DNA of 9,698 bases. Source: Hydrogenophaga sp. GTDB lineage: Bacteria > Pseudomonadota > Gammaproteobacteria > Burkholderiales > Burkholderiaceae_C. The notes beneath the pieces were generated by a model, which saw nothing but the letters and a program-made list of their open reading frames with translations, was not told the DNA's origin and made no database searches. A program made the translations under genes and the position numbers. Shown one piece after another: positions 1-8,146 of the stretch. Every line of letters begins with the position of its first letter. Position 1 is the first letter of the stretch. Location of the stretch: contig JAJNQE010000158.1 of NCBI GenBank assembly GCA_021154985.1, forward strand, positions 1-9,698, written 5' to 3'.

Positions 1-901
1 GGCCAAGACCGTGGCCGGCGTGGACAACGTCTCGGTCAACATGACCATGAAGATCACCGCACACGCGGTGCAGCGCGGCGTGCAGGTCATGCCCAACGTG
101 AAGAACATCATCGCCGTGGCCTCGGGCAAGGGCGGCGTGGGCAAGAGCACCACGGCAGTCAACCTGGCGCTGGCGCTCTCGGCCGAAGGTGCCAAGGTCG
201 GCATCCTGGACGCCGACATCTACGGCCCCAGCCAGCCCATGATGATGGGTGTGGAAGGCCGTCCCGAAAGCGCGGATGGCCAGACCATGGAGCCGCTGGA
301 AAACTACGGCGTGCAGGTGATCTCGATCGGTTTCCTGATCGACCGTGACGAGGCCATGATCTGGCGCGGCCCCATGGCCACCCAGGCACTGGAGCAGTTG
401 CTGCGCCAGACCAACTGGAAAGACCTCGATTATTTGATCGTCGACATGCCTCCCGGCACCGGCGACATCCAGCTCACCCTGAGCCAGCGCGTGCCGCTCA
501 CCGGCGCCGTGATCGTGACCACGCCGCAAGACATTGCCCTGCTCGACGCGCGCAAGGGCATCAAGATGTTCGAGAAGGTGGGCGTGCCCATCCTGGGCAT
601 CGTGGAAAACATGGCGGTGCACGTGTGCGAGAAGTGCGGCCACACCGAACACATCTTCGGTGTGGACGGTGGCAAGAACATGGCGGCCGAGTACGGCATG
701 GACTACCTCGGCGCGCTGCCGCTGAACATGAGCATCCGCGTCCAGGCCGACAGCGGCATGCCCACCGTGGTGGCCGATCCCGAGGGTGAGATTGCCGCGC
801 TGTACAAGACGGTGGCACGCCAACTGGCGATCAAGATCGCGGCCAAGGCCAAGGATTTTTCGAGCAAGTTTCCGAGCATCAAGATCTCCAAGGAAACCTG
901 A
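1..901 (+). CDS. apbC: Mrp/ApbC-family Fe-S cluster carrier ATPase (5' truncated by window edge)
   Basis: Members of this P-loop family bind a [4Fe-4S] cluster between two subunits and pass it to apo-proteins in the cytosol, using ATP. The frame is open from the window edge. A GTG at 11 is not a convincing start, because the preceding residues read on into the end of the usual N-terminal MIP18/DUF59 domain; full-length proteins have about 360 residues, against 296 from that GTG. Counting from GTG 11, the deviant Walker A GKGGVGKS is at residues 39-46, the switch-like region IVDMPPGTGD is near 144-153, and the cluster-binding CEKC is at 206-209. The C-terminus (AKDFSSKFPSIKISK) is typical of Burkholderiales homologues. 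A strong terminator follows 28 nt downstream, so the gene is probably transcribed separately from the catabolic genes. Family assignment is firm; the symbol follows common usage (also mrp). Confidence 0.93.
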   Translation, partial: AKTVAGVDNVSVNMTMKITAHAVQRGVQVMPNVKNIIAVASGKGGVGKSTTAVNLALALSAEGAKVGILDADIYGPSQPMMMGVEGRPESADGQTMEPLENYGVQVISIGFLIDRDEAMIWRGPMATQALEQLLRQTNWKDLDYLIVDMPPGTGDIQLTLSQRVPLTGAVIVTTPQDIALLDARKGIKMFEKVGVPILGIVENMAVHVCEKCGHTEHIFGVDGGKNMAAEYGMDYLGALPLNMSIRVQADSGMPTVVADPEGEIAALYKTVARQLAIKIAAKAKDFSSKFPSIKISKET

Positions 902-928
902 CGCGGCCAGTGGCCTGCATCGCCCCAC

Positions 929-954
929 AAAGCCGGCCCAGCGCCGGCTTTTTT
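929..954 (+). terminator. Rho-independent terminator of apbC
   Basis: A perfect 9-bp inverted repeat, AAAGCCGGC (929-937) and GCCGGCTTT (943-951), encloses a 5-nt loop CCAGC and runs into six T residues (949-954). It begins 28 nt after the apbC stop codon. This is the clearest intrinsic terminator in the window. Confidence 0.9.
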
Positions 955-1045
955 GCGACCGGATCCGCCTTGAAATTACTGCTGATGCGGTATGGCGTGG
1001 GATCGGGGTTTCGGATGTGATGGCGCATACCCCCGGGAGCTCAAC

Positions 1046-1900
1046 ATGCCACTTGCGTCCTACCAGATCCGCCGCATGACCCGCAGCCACCTGACCACCG
1101 CCATCCACTGGGCCGCCCGCGAGGGCTGGAATCCGGGGCTGCACGACGGCGATGCCGTGTTCGGCCTCGATCCCGAGGGATTCCTGATGGGCTGGTTGGG
1201 CGATGGACCGGTGGCATCGGTCTCGTGCGTTCGCTACAGCGATCACTACGCCTTCCTGGGGTTCTACATCGTGGACCCGCTGCTGCGTGGGCACGGTCTG
1301 GGCAAAGCCATCTGGGGGGCTTCGCTGGAGCACGCGCGAGGTTGTGTGGTGGGGCTGGACGGTGTGGTCGCACAGCAGCACACCTACCGCCGGGCCGGTT
1401 TTGAACTGGCCTGGTACAACGTGCGCTACCAGGGCGCTGGCCGTGCGGCGTCGGTCGCGACCGATCCGCGTGTGGTGCCGCTGTCCTACGTTCCGTTTGA
1501 AGCGCTGGCCGCTTTCGACCTCGCCTTTCACCCCGAACCGCGCCCGGCCTTCTTGCGGGCCTGGGTCCATCTGCCGCAGAGCCATGCACTCGGCTGGTGG
1601 CAAGACGGCGAGCTGCGCGGATACGGTGTCATTCGGGCCTGTCTGGAGGGGTACAAGCTGGCGCCGTTATGTGCCGACACGCCGGCCATCGCCGAGGCCT
1701 TGTTTGAGGCGCTGTGTTCCCGGGTACCGCCGGCAGAGCCCGTGTTCATGGACGTTCCCGAGTGCAACCTGTCGGCCCTTCAACTGGCGTTGGGCCAGGG
1801 CATGGAGGCCACCTTCCCCACGGCGCGCATGTACCGGGGCCCGGCGCCACAGATGGCGTTTTCGCGCCTTTACGGCCTGACCAGCCTGGAGGTGGGCTGA
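1046..1900 (+). CDS. GNAT-family N-acetyltransferase with YitH-like C-terminal domain
   Basis: This is probably an acetyl-CoA-dependent acyltransferase of unknown substrate. The 284-residue protein has an N-terminal GNAT fold (about residues 5-130). The acetyl-CoA pyrophosphate-binding motif A is visible as RGHGLG (81-86) after the beta-4 strand FLGFYIVDP (70-78), and HTYRRAGFE (112-120) fits the following motif B. The second half (about 145-280, including RGYGVIRACLEGYKLAPL) resembles the Acetyltransf_18/YitH domain that often follows GNAT domains. ATG 1046 is chosen because GGGAG lies at 1035-1039 with 6-nt spacing; a longer reading from ATG 992 adds 18 unconvincing residues. Only a weak promoter candidate is seen upstream (TTGAAA at 970-975, TATGGC at 991-996, spacing 15). 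It converges on bclA with a 15-nt gap and no visible terminator. Nothing links it to benzoate metabolism except position. Confidence 0.82.
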   Translation: MPLASYQIRRMTRSHLTTAIHWAAREGWNPGLHDGDAVFGLDPEGFLMGWLGDGPVASVSCVRYSDHYAFLGFYIVDPLLRGHGLGKAIWGASLEHARGCVVGLDGVVAQQHTYRRAGFELAWYNVRYQGAGRAASVATDPRVVPLSYVPFEALAAFDLAFHPEPRPAFLRAWVHLPQSHALGWWQDGELRGYGVIRACLEGYKLAPLCADTPAIAEALFEALCSRVPPAEPVFMDVPECNLSALQLALGQGMEATFPTARMYRGPAPQMAFSRLYGLTSLEVG

Positions 1901-1915
1901 AGCAGGCGCCCGGTC

Positions 1916-3481
1916 TCAGGCGCTGCTGGTTTCGCGTTCGCGCAGCCGGAAGCGCTGGATCTTGCCGGTGGCCGTCTTCGGCAGCTCGGGCAGGAACTCG
2001 ATGAAGCGCGGGTATTTGTAGGGCGCGAGTTTTTCTTTCACGAAAGCCTGCAGCTCGGATTCTGTGGCTTGAGCGCCGCTCTTGAGCACCACACAGGCCT
2101 TGGTCTTGGTCAGGCCATCGGCGTCGGTTTTGCCGATCACGGCGGCCTCCAGCACCGCCGGGTGCTGCACCAGCGTGGCCTCCACCTCGAAGGGGCTCAC
2201 GTAGATGCCGCTGACCTTGAGCATGTCGTCGTTGCGCCCTGCGTAGGTGCAGTAGCCGTCGGTATCGCGCGTGTACTTGTCGCCCGCCTTGGTCCAGCCG
2301 CCCTGGAAGGTGTCGCGGGTTTTGTCGCGATTGTTCCAGTACATGAGCGCGGCACTCGGGCCCCGGATGTAGAGGTCCCCAATCTCGCCATCGGGCACAG
2401 GCTTGCCGTCTTCGCCGCGCAGTTCGATCTCGTAGCCCGGCACCGGTTTGCCGGTGGTGCCGTAGCGCACGTCGCCCGGGCGGTTGGAGAGGAACACGTG
2501 CAGCATCTCGGTGGAGCCGATGCCGTCGATGATCTCCACGCCGAAGTGGTTCGTCCAGCGCTGACCGATGTCTTGCGGCAGCGCTTCACCGGCCGAGGAG
2601 CACAGGCGCAGCGCCACCTCGCTTTTCTTCGGCAGGTCGGGGTTGGCGAGCATGCCGCCGTATCCCGTGGGGGCACCGTAGAACACGGTGGGCTTTTGTT
2701 TGGTGAATCGCTTGAAACAGGCCTGCGGCGTGGGCCGCTCGGCCATCAGCACCACGCTCGCGCCCACGCTGAGCGGGAAGGTCAGCGCGTTGCCCAGGCC
2801 GTAGGCAAAGAACAGCTTGGCGGCGGAGAACACGACGTCGCTCTCGCGCAGGCCGAGCACGCCCTTGCCGTACAGCTCGGCGGTCCAGTAGAGGTTGGCC
2901 TGGGTGTGCACCGTGCCCTTGGGCGCACCGGTGGAGCCGCTGGAAAAGAGCCAGAAGGCGGGCTCGTCGCCATGGGTGTCGGCCGCCTGCGCGGGCTGGC
3001 TGGCGGCCACGAGCGCGCTGAAGTTGTGTGCGCCCGCAGGCAGCGGGTCGGTGGTGCGCGAGACGATCAGGTGCTGCACTTCCGTGGTCTGCGAAGCCAG
3101 CGCGGTCTGCAGCGTGGGCAGCAAGGCGGCAGACACGATGACCGCCTGCGCTCGGCTGTTGCCTAGCATGTAGGCGTAGTCTTGTGCGGTCAGCAGGGTG
3201 TTCACCGCCACCGGCACCACGCCCGCGTGCAGCGCGCCGAGAAAGGCCACCACCCAGTCGCTGCAGTCGTGCATGAGCAGCAGCACGCGCTCCTCGCGCC
3301 GCAGGCCCAGCGCCGCGAGTGCTCCGGCAAAGCGCTGCACCTGGTCGGCGAGCTGGCCATAGCTGAGCTGGCCCTGGTCGTCGATCAGGGCGGTCTTGCT
3401 GGCGCGGGTGGTGTTGAGCGCGAGCAGATGGCGCGCGAAGTTGAAGCGCTCGGGCGGTGGTGCGACGTGGGGCGTGGTCAT
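1916..3481 (-). CDS. bclA: Benzoate-CoA ligase (AMP-forming)
   Basis: This enzyme activates benzoate with ATP and CoA to benzoyl-CoA, AMP and PPi (EC 6.2.1.25), the entry step of the box pathway, in the cytosol. The 521 residues match the family's usual length. Adenylate-forming motifs are all present: P-loop SSGSTGAPKG at 180-189, GSTEMLH at 322-328, the ribose-binding Asp in TKAGD (397-401), the hinge region GRNDDMLKVSG (415-425), and the C-terminal catalytic lysine K507 in PKTATGK. FFAYGLGN (224-231), GAPTGYGGML (269-278) and GIGSTEMLHVF resemble benzoate-CoA ligases rather than acetyl-CoA synthetases. ATG 3481 has GAGGAG (3495-3490) at 8-nt spacing. It starts 28 nt after the boxD stop, so the two are very likely co-transcribed. 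Exact substrate range (halo- or hydroxybenzoates) cannot be read from sequence; 2-aminobenzoate- or 4-hydroxybenzoate-CoA ligase are less likely given the neighbours. Confidence 0.93.
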   Translation of the reverse strand: MTTPHVAPPPERFNFARHLLALNTTRASKTALIDDQGQLSYGQLADQVQRFAGALAALGLRREERVLLLMHDCSDWVVAFLGALHAGVVPVAVNTLLTAQDYAYMLGNSRAQAVIVSAALLPTLQTALASQTTEVQHLIVSRTTDPLPAGAHNFSALVAASQPAQAADTHGDEPAFWLFSSGSTGAPKGTVHTQANLYWTAELYGKGVLGLRESDVVFSAAKLFFAYGLGNALTFPLSVGASVVLMAERPTPQACFKRFTKQKPTVFYGAPTGYGGMLANPDLPKKSEVALRLCSSAGEALPQDIGQRWTNHFGVEIIDGIGSTEMLHVFLSNRPGDVRYGTTGKPVPGYEIELRGEDGKPVPDGEIGDLYIRGPSAALMYWNNRDKTRDTFQGGWTKAGDKYTRDTDGYCTYAGRNDDMLKVSGIYVSPFEVEATLVQHPAVLEAAVIGKTDADGLTKTKACVVLKSGAQATESELQAFVKEKLAPYKYPRFIEFLPELPKTATGKIQRFRLRERETSSA

Positions 3482-3489
3482 GGGTTTGT

Positions 3490-3495
3490 CTCCTC
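3490..3495 (-). promoter_or_regulatory. bclA ribosome binding site
   Basis: On the - strand GAGGAG lies 8 nt before ATG 3481, inside the 28-nt boxD-bclA gap. The 18-nt string from this site through the start codon is identical to the one at boxC (6324-6341). Confidence 0.8.
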
Positions 3496-3509
3496 TGCGG
3501 GAATGGGCA

Positions 3510-5087
3510 TCAGACTTTGAACGGTACGGCAGAGGCGGCCAGCGCGTCCAGCGCGGCGCTGCTGGCTTGCACGGCGCTGCGGCGGTGGTAGAAGCCCAGC
3601 GCGCGCAAGCCGCCGAGTTCCTCGCCGCCTCCAGCGCGGCCCGGACCGCCGTGCAGCGACATCGGCATCACATTGCCGTGGCCGCTGTGGCTGGCCGCCA
3701 CGTCGGGCGAGATGGCGTGCACACGGCCGTGGGCCGAGCCGAGTTCGAGCGCGGCGGTGGCGATGAAGGCCGGGTCGGCGCTGTAGACCGAGCACACCAG
3801 CGAGCCTTCGCCGCGGCGGATGAGTTCGAACGCCTGTTCGGCGCTGTCGTACGCCATGAGCGTGGCCACCGGACCGAACACTTCCACCTCGTGCAGCACC
3901 TTTGCGCGGGCCGGTTCGCGCGAACCGAGCAGCACCGGCGCCACGCAGGCGGCCACCGAGGCATCGGCGTCCACCAGCGCTGCGGCGCTGCCGTCGAACA
4001 GCACTTCGGCCTCGGTGCGCAGCTTGGCAATGCCCTCGACCACGCTGGCCTTCTGCTCCTGGCTCACCAGCGCGCCCATGCGCACCGCTTCATTGCGCGG
4101 ATTGCCCACCGACGTCTTGGTGAGCTTGGCGCCGATCGCCTGAGCCATGGCGTCATACAGCGCACGGGGCACAAACACGCGGCGGATCGCGGTGCACTTC
4201 TGGCCACTCTTCACCGTCATTTCGCGCACCACCTCGCTCACCAGCAGGCCGAAGGCCTCGCTCTCGGGCGTGGCGCTCGGGTCGAGCAAGGCGCTGTTGA
4301 GGCTGTCCGCCTCGATGTTGCAGCGCACCGACCGTTCGGCCACGGCGGGGTGGCTGCGGATGATGCGTGCGGTGTCGGCCGAGCCGGTGAACGAGACCAC
4401 ATCGAAGGGTTGGAGTTGGTCCATCAGCCCGGCAGACGAGCCGCACACCACCGACAGCGCGCCCGGCGGCAAGATGCCTGCGTCGATCACGTCTTTCACC
4501 ATGCGCTGGGTGAGCCAGGCGGTTGCGGTGGCGGGTTTCACGATCACCGGCACGCCCGAGAGCAGGGCGGGCGCGGCCTTTTCCCACAGGCCCCAACTCG
4601 GGAAGTTGAAGGCGTTGATGAACAGCGCCACGCCGCGCGTGGGGCTCAGGATGTGCTGGGTCTGGAACACCGGGTCCTTGCCCATGCGGATGCGCTCGCC
4701 GTCCAGCAACGCGTGTGCAGGGCCCAGGGCCTCGCCCTGCTTGGCGTAGTAGCCCAGGGTGAAGATGCCGCCGTCGATGTCGACCGCCGAGTCCTTGGTG
4801 GTGGTGCCGCAGTTGGCGGTGGCGATCTCGTAGTAGGCGTCGCGGTTGGCTTGCAGCACTTTGACGATGGCGCCCAGGCAGGCAGCGCGTTCGCCATAGC
4901 TCAGGGCGCGCAAGGCAGCACCGCCCTGCTCGCGGGCGAAATCGAAGCCGGCGGCCAGATCGAGGCCGGCGCTGCTCACGCGCACAAGTTCGGTGCCGAG
5001 CACCGGGTCGAACAACGGTGTGCCCGCGCCGGTGCCGGTCACCCATTGGCCGCCGAGGTGGTTGGGGAGCAGGGGAGAAGTGGTCAT
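3510..5087 (-). CDS. boxD: 3,4-dehydroadipyl-CoA semialdehyde dehydrogenase
   Basis: This enzyme oxidises the ring-opened semialdehyde made by BoxC to 3,4-dehydroadipyl-CoA with NADP+ (EC 1.2.1.77), which then enters beta-oxidation. The 525-residue protein belongs to the aldehyde dehydrogenase superfamily, in the group near the ALDH half of PaaZ. Visible catalytic features are INAFNFPSWG (157-166) with the oxyanion-hole Asn N161, the nucleotide-site stretch VKPATATAW (183-191), FTGSADT (233-239), the general base E259 in NIEAD, the nucleophile C298 in SGQKCT, and VFGP (403-406). Start ATG 5087 gives the expected N-terminus (LGGQWVTGTG). However, no clear Shine-Dalgarno sequence precedes it, unlike bclA, boxC and boxB. 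It is the first gene of a - strand pair with bclA and is divergent from boxR across a 177-nt operator-containing region. Annotation as a generic ALDH or PaaN-like protein is the alternative; context favours BoxD. Confidence 0.92.
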   Translation of the reverse strand: MTTSPLLPNHLGGQWVTGTGAGTPLFDPVLGTELVRVSSAGLDLAAGFDFAREQGGAALRALSYGERAACLGAIVKVLQANRDAYYEIATANCGTTTKDSAVDIDGGIFTLGYYAKQGEALGPAHALLDGERIRMGKDPVFQTQHILSPTRGVALFINAFNFPSWGLWEKAAPALLSGVPVIVKPATATAWLTQRMVKDVIDAGILPPGALSVVCGSSAGLMDQLQPFDVVSFTGSADTARIIRSHPAVAERSVRCNIEADSLNSALLDPSATPESEAFGLLVSEVVREMTVKSGQKCTAIRRVFVPRALYDAMAQAIGAKLTKTSVGNPRNEAVRMGALVSQEQKASVVEGIAKLRTEAEVLFDGSAAALVDADASVAACVAPVLLGSREPARAKVLHEVEVFGPVATLMAYDSAEQAFELIRRGEGSLVCSVYSADPAFIATAALELGSAHGRVHAISPDVAASHSGHGNVMPMSLHGGPGRAGGGEELGGLRALGFYHRRSAVQASSAALDALAASAVPFKV

Positions 5088-5144
5088 GGTGGGTGAATTG
5101 GGATGGGCGAACCGCCGAGGCTGTTCGCGGATGGAGAATGGCGC

Positions 5145-5150
5145 TATAAA
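5145..5150. promoter_or_regulatory. Possible -10 element (TATAAA) in the boxD/boxR divergent region
   Basis: TATAAA on the + strand (TTTATA on the -) is the only good A/T-rich hexamer in the divergent spacer. It directly abuts the operator-like repeats starting at 5151. No convincing -35 box is found at 16-18 nt spacing in either direction, so the direction and reality of this promoter are uncertain. If it serves boxR, transcription would start near 5157, inside the operator cluster, which would fit autorepression. Confidence 0.3.
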
Positions 5151-5190
5151 TGCACTATCTTGCGTGCGTGAAGATGTGCATTAAAGTGCA
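5151..5190. promoter_or_regulatory. BoxR/BzdR-type operator cluster between boxD and boxR
   Basis: TGCA-N6-TGCA is the operator consensus I recall for the BzdR and BoxR regulators of Azoarcus. A perfect match lies at 5177-5190 (spacer TTAAAG) and an imperfect one, TGCA-N6-TGCG, at 5151-5164 (spacer CTATCT). A further TGCG lies at 5165-5168. The two halves also form a near-perfect inverted repeat, TGCACTATCTT (5151-5161) against AAGATGTGCA (5171-5180), with one base missing from the right arm. The cluster sits 64-103 nt upstream of boxD and 75-114 nt upstream of boxR, so it could control both. Confidence 0.72.
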
Positions 5191-5264
5191 TGTTGGCGCG
5201 CTTGGCAAGCCCCCGGCGGGTTTTTCCCGAGCCCGATGAAACCGTTTGAAAGTTCAGGCACACC

Positions 5265-6218
5265 ATGGATGCTGCCGATTCCGGCCTGATGGCCGCCGCC
5301 CGCCCTGTCGATCCCGCCCCGGTGGATGAGGAGGCGAGAAACCCCTTTTTGGTGGCACTGGGCGAGCGCGTGCGCACCTTGCGCTCGCGCCGTGGCATGA
5401 CGCGCAAGGCCGTGGCTGTGGCGGCCGATGTGTCCGAGCGACACCTGGCCAACCTCGAATACGGCACCGGCAACGCCTCCATTCTGGTGCTGCTGCAGGT
5501 GGCGCAGGCGCTGCACTGTTCGCTGGCCGAATTGCTGGGTGACGTGAGCACAAGCTCACCCGAATGGCTGTTGATCCGTGAACTGCTGGAGGGGCGGGGC
5601 GAAGCCGATCTGCGGCGTGTGCGCGTGGCCATTGGCGGGCTGCTGGGCGGGGGTGCAGTGCCCGGCGGCGACCCGGGCCGCAGCGCGCGCATTGCCTTGA
5701 TTGGCCTGCGCGGCGCGGGCAAATCCACGCTGGGTCAGCGCCTGGCCGACGACCTGGGATTTGCCTTCATCGAGCTCAGCCGCGAGATTGAAAAGTTCGC
5801 CGGCTGCAGCATCAACGAGATCCACTCGCTCTACGGCACGCCGGCCTACCGCCGCTACGAGCGCCGCGCACTTGAAGAAGCGATCCAGATCTACCCCGAG
5901 GTGGTGATTGCCACGCCCGGGGGTCTGGTGTCGGACGCGGCCAATTTCAACCTGCTGCTCTCGCACTGCACCACCGTGTGGCTGCAGGCCGACCCGGCCG
6001 ACCACATGGGCCGTGTGGCCGCGCAGGGCGACATGCGCCCCATGGCGGCGAGCCGCGAGGCGATGGAGGATTTGAAGCGCATCCTGGCCGGGCGCTCGGC
6101 CTTCTATTCCAAGGCCGACATGAGCTTCAACACCAGCGCCTACAGCCTGGACGATGCTTTTCAGGCGCTGCGGGCCCAGGTGCGCGAGCAATTGGGCCTG
6201 GTTACAAAACATGCATGA
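5265..6218 (+). CDS. boxR: BoxR-type transcriptional repressor (XRE HTH plus shikimate-kinase-like domain)
   Basis: BoxR represses box genes and is relieved by benzoyl-CoA in characterised relatives. The 317-residue protein has a short variable N-terminus, an XRE/Cro-C1 helix-turn-helix (about 32-92, core MTRKAVAVAADVSERHLANLEYG at 45-67), a linker (about 95-138) and a shikimate-kinase-like P-loop domain (about 140-312). Walker A GLRGAGKST is at 147-155. Compared with true shikimate kinase, the substrate-binding Asp position is S172 (FIELSREIE), the Gly-rich loop is TPGG (217-220), while the conserved Arg in YRRYE (R196) and a lid-type Arg (R258) remain; this fits a ligand sensor. ATG 5265 has only a weak AGG (5256-5258); an in-frame ATG at 5289 is possible and would still keep the HTH. 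It is divergent from boxD and 119 nt upstream of boxC, and its last two codons and stop lie within an operator. BzdR is the main alternative name; aerobic box neighbours favour BoxR. Confidence 0.92.
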   Translation: MDAADSGLMAAARPVDPAPVDEEARNPFLVALGERVRTLRSRRGMTRKAVAVAADVSERHLANLEYGTGNASILVLLQVAQALHCSLAELLGDVSTSSPEWLLIRELLEGRGEADLRRVRVAIGGLLGGGAVPGGDPGRSARIALIGLRGAGKSTLGQRLADDLGFAFIELSREIEKFAGCSINEIHSLYGTPAYRRYERRALEEAIQIYPEVVIATPGGLVSDAANFNLLLSHCTTVWLQADPADHMGRVAAQGDMRPMAASREAMEDLKRILAGRSAFYSKADMSFNTSAYSLDDAFQALRAQVREQLGLVTKHA

Positions 6219-6225
6219 AAGTGCA
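6212..6225. promoter_or_regulatory. BoxR-type operator upstream of boxC
   Basis: TGCA-TGAAAG-TGCA is a perfect TGCA-N6-TGCA match. Over 15 nt it differs from the site at 5177-5191 by a single base. It overlaps the last codons and stop of boxR (6216-6218) and touches the -35 box of the boxC promoter at 6226, so bound repressor would sit at about -36 to -50. Confidence 0.75.
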
Positions 6226-6254
6226 TTGACCGTTTTGGCTTTGTGAATTATTAT
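6226..6254 (+). promoter_or_regulatory. Sigma70-type promoter of boxCB
   Basis: TTGACC (6226-6231) and TATTAT (6249-6254) are separated by exactly 17 nt; each hexamer matches the consensus at 5 of 6 positions. The local sequence is markedly A/T-rich for this window. The predicted start is near 6261, giving a leader of about 77 nt before boxC. Its presence shows that boxC need not depend on read-through from boxR. Confidence 0.75.
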
Positions 6255-6258
6255 TCAC
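6243..6258. repeat. 16-bp palindrome over the boxC -10 box
   Basis: GTGAAT (6243-6248) and ATTCAC (6253-6258) form a perfect inverted repeat with a 4-nt centre TATT, lying over the -10 hexamer. It does not have the TGCA core of the BoxR-type sites, nor the spacing of CRP (TGTGA-N6-TCACA) or the core of FNR sites. It could be an operator for a second regulator or a chance palindrome. Confidence 0.5.
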
Positions 6259-6273
6259 GTCATTGGGCTCCCG

Positions 6274-6291
6274 CCGGCAGTTGAATGCCGG
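6274..6291 (+). repeat. Hairpin in the boxC leader
   Basis: CCGGCA (6274-6279) pairs with TGCCGG (6286-6291) around the loop GTTGAA, followed by only three T residues. It lies in the predicted 5' leader of the boxCB transcript. It may stabilise the mRNA or cause pausing; it is too weak in U content to call a terminator. Confidence 0.4.
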
Positions 6292-6323
6292 TTTGCAGGG
6301 CCCCTTTTCAGCCCCGCAGCCCC

Positions 6324-6329
6324 GAGGAG
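6324..6329 (+). promoter_or_regulatory. boxC ribosome binding site (decides the start)
   Basis: GAGGAG lies 8 nt before ATG 6338. It rules out the longer in-frame reading from TTG 6263, which would start at about the predicted transcription start and translate a leader hairpin. The 18 nt GAGGAGACAAACCCATGA are identical to the bclA start region. Confidence 0.82.
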
Positions 6330-6337
6330 ACAAACCC

Positions 6338-8041
<1,704 letters not shown>

Positions 8042-8051
8042 GGTCGCGACC
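8042..8051. repeat. 10-bp palindrome directly after the boxC stop
   Basis: GGTCGCGACC is a perfect palindrome starting at the base after the boxC stop codon. It has no loop and no T run, so it is not a terminator. The role, if any, is unknown. Confidence 0.35.
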
Positions 8052-8084
8052 CCCAGTTTCCAAAACGTTGTGCGGTGGGTATCC

Positions 8085-8120
8085 CGGTGGAGCCCGCAGC
8101 AACCGCAACAGACTCCACCG
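8085..8120 (+). repeat. Hairpin in the boxC-boxB spacer
   Basis: CGGTGGAG (8085-8092) pairs perfectly with CTCCACCG (8113-8120) around a 20-nt loop rich in C and A. There is no T run. Within a polycistronic boxCB mRNA such a stem could affect processing or relative stability of the two cistrons; it ends 14 nt before the boxB Shine-Dalgarno. Confidence 0.45.
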
Positions 8121-8134
8121 TTGAACTGCCCATT

Positions 8135-8140
8135 GGAGAG
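8135..8140 (+). promoter_or_regulatory. boxB ribosome binding site (decides the start)
   Basis: GGAGAG lies 6 nt before ATG 8147. It supports the 475-residue protein over the reading from the upstream GTG at 8075, which would run through the spacer hairpin. Confidence 0.75.
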
Positions 8141-8146
8141 ACAGCC

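Noticed and set aside
2069..3166. An open frame of 365 codons on the + strand opposite bclA
   Set aside because: It lies antisense to a ligase whose motifs are complete, and shows the same biased composition and no domain.
3396..5096. An open frame of 566 codons on the + strand opposite boxD
   Set aside because: It is a compositional artefact antisense to a dehydrogenase with all catalytic motifs; the product is rich in Ala, His and Arg and has no recognisable features.
5211..5228. A terminator-like CCCGGCGGGTTTTT stretch upstream of boxR
   Set aside because: The possible stem is only three to four base pairs, and it would lie within the boxR leader, where a terminator makes little sense.
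6263..6337. An N-terminal extension of BoxC from TTG 6263
   Set aside because: It would begin at about the predicted transcription start, has no ribosome binding site, and encodes a low-complexity leader; GAGGAG before ATG 6338 is decisive.
8075..8146. An N-terminal extension of BoxB from GTG 8075
   Set aside because: It would translate through the spacer hairpin; ATG 8147 has a good ribosome binding site and gives the usual family length.
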